A stretch of DNA of 38,485 bases, taken from Proteobacteria bacterium HN_bin10 (GTDB taxonomy: Bacteria; Pseudomonadota; Alphaproteobacteria; Caulobacterales; Aquidulcibacteraceae). How positions within the stretch are numbered: position 1 is the stretch's first letter; every line of letters begins with the position of its first letter. Below are positions 33,030 to 38,485 of this stretch, in pieces. Position numbers and translations under genes: made by a program. The stretch spans positions 6,754 to 45,238 of the forward strand of contig LWDN01000029.1 of NCBI GenBank assembly GCA_002083515.1, written 5' to 3'. The notes beneath the pieces were generated by a model, which saw only the letters and a list, made by a program, of their open reading frames with translations, was not told the origin of the DNA and did not search any database.

Positions 33030-33165
33030 ATCTACGCCGAAAAATGCTGGCCGAAGCCCGCGCACGATCCCGTCAAAAGCAAGATGCGCGACGCTTTCGC
33101 GCCGCGCATCTCATGGACGTTTCGTCCTTGTTCATTGGAGCGCTCGCGAAAGCGCCCGATGACCG

Positions 33166-33297
33166 TTACCGGCGCTTCGCCTTCTTGGCCCGCTTCTTCG
33201 CGGCCTTGCGCGGCGCCTTCTTGGCGGTCTTCTTGGCCTTCTTGGCCTTCGCTTTCTTAGCGACCTTTTTGGCCGCCTTCTTTGCTTTCTTAGCCAT
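33166..33297 (-). CDS. Histone H1-like Lys/Ala-rich mini-protein
   Basis: This 43-residue protein is almost entirely Lys, Ala and Arg in AKKA repeats, beginning MAKKAKKAAKKVAKK and ending RAKKAKRR. Such tails resemble histone H1 C-termini and bacterial H1-like or AlgP-type DNA-binding proteins, so it probably coats DNA or RNA; this is inference from composition. AAGGAG sits eight bases before the ATG at 33297, a strong ribosome site, and codon choice is mixed (AAG/AAA, GCC/GCG/GCT), as expected of a selected protein rather than a DNA repeat. A 27-codon reading frame overlaps its start. Confidence 0.75.
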   Translation of the reverse strand: MAKKAKKAAKKVAKKAKAKKAKKTAKKAPRKAAKKRAKKAKRR

Positions 33298-33373
33298 GCC
33301 CTGGCTCCTTCTTTAGTTCGGCAACGAAGTCGCAGTACTTCTTCAAATCGTCATGTGCAAGCACATTCGCCAT
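33290..33373 (-). CDS. Possible 27-residue small ORF overlapping the Lys/Ala-rich gene
   Basis: The frame reads MANVLAHDDLKKYCDFVAEL and ends ...KKEPGHG, with its stop overlapping the ATG of the Lys/Ala-rich gene by eight bases. An in-frame stop lies four codons upstream, so it cannot be longer. The sequence looks protein-like and amphipathic, and could be a leader peptide that couples translation. No ribosome site is visible before it, so the call is weak. Confidence 0.3.
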   Translation of the reverse strand: MANVLAHDDLKKYCDFVAELKKEPGHG

Positions 33374-33466
33374 TGAACAGAGTCAGCGCGTCGAATCTGC
33401 AACAGCACATCGCATGTGATTCGCGCGCTTCGACGATGCGCATCGCGCATTGTTTCGATGCGTGCA

Positions 33467-34855
33467 TCATTCGAACAGCGCACGCGGGTTCAAGCGATTG
33501 TCGGGATCGATGGCGCGCTTCAGCGCGCGCATCAGCGCCATCGATTCGGGGTCTTTGAAGCGCGCGAGGTCGCCGCGGCGCGCGACGCCGATGCCGTGCT
33601 CGGCCGAGATCGAGCCGCCGAGCGCGGTGGCGATTTCGAACACGTCTTGGGAGAGGGCCGCGCCGTGGAATGTGGCGGCGTCGGCGCCGACGGCCTGCAT
33701 CACGGTGTAGTGGAAGTTGCCGTCGCCCATGTGGCCGAAGGCGACGATGCGCGCGCCCGGATAGCGCGCTTCCATGGCGGCGTTCGCTCTCGTGAGGAAG
33801 TCCGGCGTGCGGGAAACCGGCACGCTGATATCGTGGCTGACTTGCGCGCCTTCGGGCTTGTGGCCGGCTGAAATCAGCTCGCGCAAGGCCCAAAAATCCC
33901 TTGCCTGGCTTGAGTTTTCGGCAATCAACGCGGTCTCGACCTCACCTGCGGCCATAGCGGCGGCGAGGGCGTCCTCGATGGCTTCCCGCAGTCCGTGCGC
34001 ATGCGCGGCTTCGAACTCGATCAGCACCGCCATGACGCGCGCGTCCGGCAACGCGTCGCGCACGTTGGGCATGTTCTTGACCGTGAGATCCATGCTGAGC
34101 CGGTTCATCACTTCGAAAGCGGAGACCGCGCCGGTCGCCGCCTTCAGCCGGTGCAGGAGCGCGAGCGCATGCGCCGGCGAGGGCACGCTGACCATGGCGG
34201 TCTCGCGCGCGGCCGGGCGGGGGAAGAGTTTCAGCACCGCGGCGGTGACGATGCCGAGCGTGCCCTCCGCGCCGATGAAGAGCTGCTTCAGGTCGTAGCC
34301 GGTATTGTCCTTGCGCAGCGCCTTGAGCCCGGAGAACACGCGCCCGTCCGGCAGCACCGCCTCGATGCCGAGCACGAGGTCGCGCATCATGCCGTAGCGC
34401 AGCACGTGCACGCCGCCGGCATTGGTCGAGATCAATCCGCCGATGGTGGCGCTGGCTTCGCTGGCGAGACTTAAGGGGAACAAGCGATTCGATTCGGCGG
34501 CGGCGTTTTGCACTGCGGTGAGCACGACGCCGGCTTCGGCGACAAGCGAGTCGTTATCGGCATCGATCGCGCGAATGCGATTCATGCGCGTGAGCAGCAC
34601 GAGCACTTCGCCGTCGGGAATTTGGCCGCCGACCAGCCCGGTATTGCCGCCCTGCGTGACGATCTTGGCGTTACCTTCAGCGCACAGGCGTACGACCGCG
34701 GCAACCTCATCTGTTGTGGTCGGAAACGCCGCAAACGGCGTTTGGCCACTATATCTGCCGCGCCACTCGCTCAGATGCGCGGCCAACAAAGCCGGATCGC
34801 TGATGACGTTCTTGGCGCCGATGCGGGCGGCGATTCTGGCGGCGAGGTCGGGCAT
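33467..34855 (-). CDS. FAD-linked D-2-hydroxyacid dehydrogenase (GlcD / D-2-hydroxyglutarate dehydrogenase type)
   Basis: This cytosolic or membrane-associated flavoenzyme oxidises a D-2-hydroxyacid and passes electrons to a carrier. The 462-residue product has the PCMH FAD domain with QGGNTGLVGGQIP (about 68-80), and the C-terminal oxidase domain with metal-site motifs FGHMGDGNFHY and SAEHGIG. The GGNTGLVGG form is typical of D-2-hydroxyglutarate and D-lactate dehydrogenases; the substrate is not settled. I chose the ATG at 34855; a GTG one codon earlier with AGGA upstream is also possible. It follows sua5 across a gap with a PE-B half-element. Confidence 0.9.
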   Translation of the reverse strand: MPDLAARIAARIGAKNVISDPALLAAHLSEWRGRYSGQTPFAAFPTTTDEVAAVVRLCAEGNAKIVTQGGNTGLVGGQIPDGEVLVLLTRMNRIRAIDADNDSLVAEAGVVLTAVQNAAAESNRLFPLSLASEASATIGGLISTNAGGVHVLRYGMMRDLVLGIEAVLPDGRVFSGLKALRKDNTGYDLKQLFIGAEGTLGIVTAAVLKLFPRPAARETAMVSVPSPAHALALLHRLKAATGAVSAFEVMNRLSMDLTVKNMPNVRDALPDARVMAVLIEFEAAHAHGLREAIEDALAAAMAAGEVETALIAENSSQARDFWALRELISAGHKPEGAQVSHDISVPVSRTPDFLTRANAAMEARYPGARIVAFGHMGDGNFHYTVMQAVGADAATFHGAALSQDVFEIATALGGSISAEHGIGVARRGDLARFKDPESMALMRALKRAIDPDNRLNPRALFE

Positions 34856-34888
34856 CACGGCTATTCCTGCGAGGCGACCCCCTCCTAG

Positions 34889-34909
34889 CCTCCCCCTTGC
34901 AGGGGGAGG
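34889..34909. repeat. PE-B half-element between sua5 and the dehydrogenase gene
   Basis: CCTCCCCC (34889-34896) and GGGGGAGG (34902-34909) form a perfect stem around TTGCA. It is a single hairpin with the PE-B core, with a remnant CCCCCTCCT before it. It lies in the 77-bp gap and may be a decayed or solo copy. Confidence 0.75.
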
Positions 34910-34932
34910 AAGAAGAAACGCAGCGTTCGTTT

Positions 34933-35862
34933 TTAATCCGAAGAACGAGGCCGAGGCGCGGCGGCGCGGGCGAGACGGTCGCGGATAGCCTCGCCGAGGC
35001 CGTCGCGGGGGATCGGCGCGACCGCAATGATGTCGGCGCCGCTCGCATCGAGCGCGCGCAGATGCGCATAGAGGTTGGCGGCCGCTTCGGTGAGGTCGCC
35101 AGTTGCCGAGAGCGTCAGACCGCCAGCGCGCGCCGGTTCGCCGAAGCTGAGATAAGCCGCGCCGGGCGGCGGATCGGTCACGTCGAGCAGCAAGCGCGCG
35201 CGCGGCGCGTAATGGCTCTCGAGCATGCCCGGCGCGCTGATGTCGCCCTGTGTTGGCGCCGCTAGCGGACCCGCGATGGCTTCGATCGCCCCGCGCGCGA
35301 TGGCGCCGGGCCGCAGCAACGTGGCGGCGCCGTCGGCGTCGATGGCGACGATGGTCGACTCCACCCCAACCGAAGCGGGGCCGCCATCCAGGATGAGATC
35401 GACCGTATCGCCGAGATCGGCGCGCACGTGTGCGGCCGTGGTGGCGCTGACATGGCCCGATCGATTGGCGCTGGGCGCGACAACCGGCCCGCCGAACGCC
35501 GCCAGCAGTTCCCGCGCCATCGGATGCGCGGGCGCGCGCAGCGCAATTGTCGCCAATCCCGCGCAGGCCAAGTCGGCGACAGGGCTCTCCGCGCGCCGCG
35601 GCACGACAAGCGTCAGCGGGCCTGGCCAAAACCTCTCCGCCAACGCGCGCGCCTTCGCCTGGAAATGCCCGTGGCGCTCGGCTTCGCCCAGGTCGAGCAC
35701 ATGGCTGATCAGCGGATTGAAGCGCGGACGGCCCTTGGCGGCGAAAATGCGCGCCACCGGGTGCGGGTTGGCTGCATCGGCGCCCAGGCCGTAGACGGTT
35801 TCGGTCGGGAACGCGACCAGCCCGCCGCCGCGCAGGACTTCCGCCGCGCGCGCGACGCTCAT
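34933..35862 (-). CDS. Threonylcarbamoyl-AMP synthase (Sua5/TsaC, long form)
   Basis: This enzyme makes threonylcarbamoyl-AMP for the t6A37 modification of ANN-decoding tRNAs. The 309-residue product has the YrdC domain (about 1-190: PTETVYGLGADA, KGRPRFNPL, VAPSANRSG, ESTIVAID) plus a C-terminal Sua5 domain, with SAPGMLESHYAPRA as the linker. It is the long form usual in alphaproteobacteria. Its ATG overlaps the stop of the cytochrome b561-YceI gene by four bases, implying translational coupling to envelope genes. Confidence 0.95.
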   Translation of the reverse strand: MSVARAAEVLRGGGLVAFPTETVYGLGADAANPHPVARIFAAKGRPRFNPLISHVLDLGEAERHGHFQAKARALAERFWPGPLTLVVPRRAESPVADLACAGLATIALRAPAHPMARELLAAFGGPVVAPSANRSGHVSATTAAHVRADLGDTVDLILDGGPASVGVESTIVAIDADGAATLLRPGAIARGAIEAIAGPLAAPTQGDISAPGMLESHYAPRARLLLDVTDPPPGAAYLSFGEPARAGGLTLSATGDLTEAAANLYAHLRALDASGADIIAVAPIPRDGLGEAIRDRLARAAAPRPRSSD

Positions 35863-37208
35863 GGCGCCCGTGTCGCCTCGACGCGAACGACCACATCGAC
35901 GTTGCGCGCGACCATGTCGTCGCCGTCGGCGTCCTTGCCGATGTCGAAATCGCGGCGATCGATGGTGACTCGCCCGTTCATGACCGCCGCAGCGCCGTCG
36001 ACGATCAGCGTGAACGGCAGCGTCACATCGCGGGTGCGGCCGCGGATGCTGAGCTCGCCGCGCGCCTCGTAGCCGTCGCCGCGGCGGCGGATGTCGTCCG
36101 AACGGAAGGTCGCGGTCGGAATGGCGCCGGCGTTGAACCAGTCCGGGCCCGGCAACAGGTCCTCCTGCGCGCCGACGCCGGTCCGAGCCGACGCCGTCTC
36201 TATGGCGACATCGACGCGCGAGCGATCGAGGTGTTCTGGATCGAAGCGGATGTCGGCGCGCCAGCGGGTGAAGCGCCCCTGGATCGGCGTGTCGCCGCTG
36301 CCGTCATTGATGCTGGTGACGAAGCTGATGGAACTGGCGGCGCTGTTGACGCGCCAGCTCGGCGCGGCTGCTTCGGCAGTCGCGGGGGGAAGCGCGGCAG
36401 GCGGCGTCTCATTGGTCGCAGGCGTTTCCGGCGCGGGTACAGCGGGCTCCACGATCTCGACGGTGGAAGACCCCGCTGGCGTCTCATCGCGCGCCGTCAA
36501 AGCAAATAGGGCGGCCGCGAGCGCCACGGCCGTCAGCGACAGGCCGACGCCGAGCACGGCGAGCCGACCGGGATTGGCCGGCGGCGCCGCCGTCTCGAAC
36601 GGCGCCCGCAGGAACGGAACCATGTGCGCGAGCGTGGCGTCCTTGTCGAAGAAGTGGTGCTTCAGCGCCGCTGCGGCGTGAAGCGCCGCGAGCCCGATGG
36701 TGGCGTAGGCCAGAAGCTCGTGCGCCTCCGATGCCGCTTCCGCCACGGCGCTGCGAACCTCGTCGCTGGCGCCTTGCAGGCCGAACAGATGCGGGACAGT
36801 GAACAGGCCGAAGAAGCGCGTCGGCACCGGCAGCGGGCTGTCGTCATGCACCGACCAGCCGGCCGAGACGAACAGCCAACCGGTCAGCGGCAAGCCGATC
36901 ATCAGCGCGTAGAAGGCCCAGTGCGTGGCTTTGGCGACGATGCGCTCCCAGGCGGGCATGTGTTCGGGCAGCGGCGGCGGCGGATTGGCCAACCGCCAGC
37001 CCAGGCGCACCAGGCTCAGCGCCAGCACGGTGAGCCCGATCGACTTGTGCAGCTGGTAGGCGCGGAACACTTCGCTGCTGGCGCCGCCATGTTCGGCCGC
37101 TTCATGCATCCACAGGCCTAGCGGAATCATCAGCAGAATGGCGAAGGCGATCGCCCAATGCAGGACGATCGCCACCGCCGTGTAACGTTGAGCTGCGGCC
37201 CCGCTCAT
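35859..37208 (-). CDS. Cytochrome b561 fused to a YceI domain
   Basis: The 449-residue fusion has a four-helix cytochrome b561 domain (about 5-205), with His17, His54, His163 and His177 placed as heme ligands, and then another membrane segment (about 215-235). A proline/alanine/threonine-rich linker follows, and then a periplasmic YceI lipocalin-like domain (about 280-449). YceI proteins bind polyprenoid or amide ligands, and b561 moves electrons across the membrane, often to or from quinone. Two more yceI genes lie upstream, one base and 31 bases apart, so the set is probably one operon. The likely theme is redox handling of a lipid-soluble molecule. Confidence 0.92.
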   Translation of the reverse strand: MSGAAAQRYTAVAIVLHWAIAFAILLMIPLGLWMHEAAEHGGASSEVFRAYQLHKSIGLTVLALSLVRLGWRLANPPPPLPEHMPAWERIVAKATHWAFYALMIGLPLTGWLFVSAGWSVHDDSPLPVPTRFFGLFTVPHLFGLQGASDEVRSAVAEAASEAHELLAYATIGLAALHAAAALKHHFFDKDATLAHMVPFLRAPFETAAPPANPGRLAVLGVGLSLTAVALAAALFALTARDETPAGSSTVEIVEPAVPAPETPATNETPPAALPPATAEAAAPSWRVNSAASSISFVTSINDGSGDTPIQGRFTRWRADIRFDPEHLDRSRVDVAIETASARTGVGAQEDLLPGPDWFNAGAIPTATFRSDDIRRRGDGYEARGELSIRGRTRDVTLPFTLIVDGAAAVMNGRVTIDRRDFDIGKDADGDDMVARNVDVVVRVEATRAP

Positions 37209-37209
37209 G

Positions 37210-37908
37210 TCAGTTGACGGGCTCGCGCGTGCCCGGTCCCTGCACCGGCGCGTTCTCGACCGGGCGCGTGAACTCGGCGTCGATCACGATCTCGACCGCG
37301 TCGCTAACGCCGTCAACGCCGCCCGCCGAGGGCAGCAATTCGTTGACCCCGAATTGCGAGCGCTGAATGGTCGTGCGCGCGGTGAAGCCGATGGACGAAA
37401 TCGGAAAGCCCATCGGATGGGGGCTGTGGCTGCCATTGTAGGTGACCTCGAACGTTGCCGGGCGGCTTCGGCCGCGAATGGTCAGTGTGCCGGTGACGTT
37501 CGCGGTGCTCGGGCCGGTTTGCTCCACGCCGGTTGAGGTGAAGGTCGCGGTCGCGAAGTCGCCGGAGTTCAGCCAGGAGGAGTTTTGCAGTTCCGCGTCG
37601 AAATCGCGCTCGCCGGTGAACGGGGTGTCGAGCGAGGTGACGTCAACGCTAGCCTGGATCGAGGACTGCGCCGGCGCCTCGGCGTTGAAGTTCAGCGTGC
37701 CCGACACCTTGTTGAAGCGCAGCGTGTAATGGGCGAGCCCAAAGTGCAGGGCGCGAACCGTGATCGTCGTGTGATGGGGGTCGAGCGTATACTCGCCCGA
37801 TGGCGCGTTCACGGCGACCGGCGGCGCTTCGGTCGTGGCAGGGACATCGGCCGGCTGGTTGCAGGCGGACAAAGCGAGCGCGGCCGCAGCGGCAATCCAA
37901 ATTCTCAT
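37210..37908 (-). CDS. YceI family lipoprotein
   Basis: The 232-residue product has a lipoprotein signal (MRIWIAAAAALALSACNQ, Cys at 16) and a YceI domain from about 38, starting GEYTLDPHHTTITVRALHFGL and including GTLTIRGRSRPATFEVTYNG. It would sit in the periplasm, attached to a membrane, as a long beta-barrel with a hydrophobic pocket. One base separates its stop from the start of the b561-YceI gene, and it follows a third yceI gene, so the three are likely cotranscribed. Confidence 0.94.
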   Translation of the reverse strand: MRIWIAAAAALALSACNQPADVPATTEAPPVAVNAPSGEYTLDPHHTTITVRALHFGLAHYTLRFNKVSGTLNFNAEAPAQSSIQASVDVTSLDTPFTGERDFDAELQNSSWLNSGDFATATFTSTGVEQTGPSTANVTGTLTIRGRSRPATFEVTYNGSHSPHPMGFPISSIGFTARTTIQRSQFGVNELLPSAGGVDGVSDAVEIVIDAEFTRPVENAPVQGPGTREPVN

Positions 37909-37939
37909 GCTCAGGAGTCTCCCTCGGCGCTTCTCGCCG

Positions 37940-38485
37940 CTATTGCTTGATGAACTCGGCGTCGATCAGAATCTCAACCTCGTCGCCCGCGAACGCCCCC
38001 CAATTGGTGACGCCCCAGTCGGAGCGCCGGATCATCGTGCGCGCCGCGAAGGCGATGGTGTGCTTCTGGCGCAGCAGCACGTAACGGCCGCCGTGATAGG
38101 TGGCGTCGAGCGTCACCGAGCGGGTCTGGCCGTTGAGGGTGAGATCGCCGGTGATGCGCCCGGTGGTGGGGCCGGTCACCTCGATCGAGCGAGAGACAAA
38201 GGTAATTGTCGGGTTGGCTTCGGCGCCAAGCGCCTGCGCGATCTCGCGGTCGAAGCCGCGTTGACCCTCGCGATTGAGAATGCCGGTGCTCACCGAATTG
38301 GCGTCGATGGTGACGCTGATCGAAGAATTTTGTGGCGCCGCCGGATCGAAATTGAGCGTGCCGGCGATGGTGTCGAAGCGTGCGGTGAAGGCGCCCAGCC
38401 CAAGGTGGCGGATGCGCCAGACAACGCTGGCGTGACGTGAATCGAGATCGTAGACGCCCGCCGGCGCGTCGGCGGGATTGAGCGA
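37940..38485 (-). CDS. YceI family protein, partial at window edge
   Basis: The frame is open to the last base of the window and lacks its start. The visible 181 residues form most of a YceI domain: near the edge GVYDLDSRHASVVWRI, then TLNFDPAAPQNSSISVTID and GDLTLNGQTRSVTLDATYHGG, ending ILIDAEFIKQ. A signal peptide is expected outside the window. It is the first visible gene of the three-YceI operon. An internal GTG near 38293 is not a start. Confidence 0.93.
   Translation of the reverse strand, partial: SLNPADAPAGVYDLDSRHASVVWRIRHLGLGAFTARFDTIAGTLNFDPAAPQNSSISVTIDANSVSTGILNREGQRGFDREIAQALGAEANPTITFVSRSIEVTGPTTGRITGDLTLNGQTRSVTLDATYHGGRYVLLRQKHTIAFAARTMIRRSDWGVTNWGAFAGDEVEILIDAEFIKQ

Noticed and set aside
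33166..33297. Lys/Ala-rich region as a simple DNA repeat rather than a gene
   Set aside because: Synonymous codons vary along the stretch, and a strong ribosome site precedes the ATG, so selection on protein is more likely.
34910..34932. AACG-CAG-CGTT plus T run as a terminator
   Set aside because: The stem is only four bases and the T run is on the wrong strand for the flanking minus-strand genes.

Overview
The window looks like chromosomal DNA of a GC-rich aerobic alphaproteobacterium. The best guess, which is inference, is the Caulobacterales/Hyphomonadaceae side of the class: an ispH-thrB-rnhA cluster, a paired parallel beta-helix and diheme cytochrome of the HNE_0200 type (a family named from Hyphomonas), a GlxA/isonitrile-hydratase pair and a CtrA-like box all point that way. 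I see about 42 genes and one tRNA. There is no rRNA, no CRISPR array and no transposase. No gap between genes exceeds 300 bases.

Layout. 93-5033 (minus) encodes both subunits of B12-dependent methylmalonyl-CoA mutase with a GH25 lysozyme gene between them. 5113-7228 (plus) holds a nitronate-monooxygenase-like flavoenzyme followed by three small genes that resemble a phage lysis cassette. 7324-11696 carries glpK, tRNA-Lys(TTT) and ppdK. 11879-13870 has a SleB-type cell wall hydrolase facing an SDR. 13904-16398 has a GlxA-type regulator divergent from an isonitrile-hydratase-like gene, DUF1272 and YqgE/AlgH. 16497-18539 has a Prx5-type peroxiredoxin and an SPFH/NfeD pair. 18657-20305 is an Acg-type nitroreductase/MarR operon with a clear operator. 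20377-24539 (minus) runs ispH, a P-loop kinase, thrB, rnhA and a DUF6265 gene. 24693-27351 is a lipoprotein gene and argS. 27352-33297 contains envelope genes, the diheme cytochrome/beta-helix pair, a Nudix gene and a lysine/alanine-rich mini-protein. 33467-38485 has a D-2-hydroxyacid dehydrogenase, Sua5/TsaC and three YceI domains, one fused to cytochrome b561.

The most striking signal is not a gene. At least twelve palindromic elements of six unrelated sequence families (called PE-A to PE-F here) are scattered through the window. Most share one design: outer inverted arms, a hairpin next to each arm, and a spacer, 50-150 bp in all. Three lie in frame inside conserved enzyme genes: mutB (52-bp palindrome), mutA (72 bp, 24 codons) and argS (117 bp, 39 codons). 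Each adds a low-complexity peptide at a domain boundary or loop. Others fill whole gaps between genes, touch start codons (argS, the P-loop kinase gene) or supply a Shine-Dalgarno sequence (thrB). Every junction of the ispH-kinase-thrB-rnhA-DUF6265 run contains one. This resembles the Rickettsia palindromic elements in effect and paired REP sequences (BIMEs) in shape, but several families act at once here.
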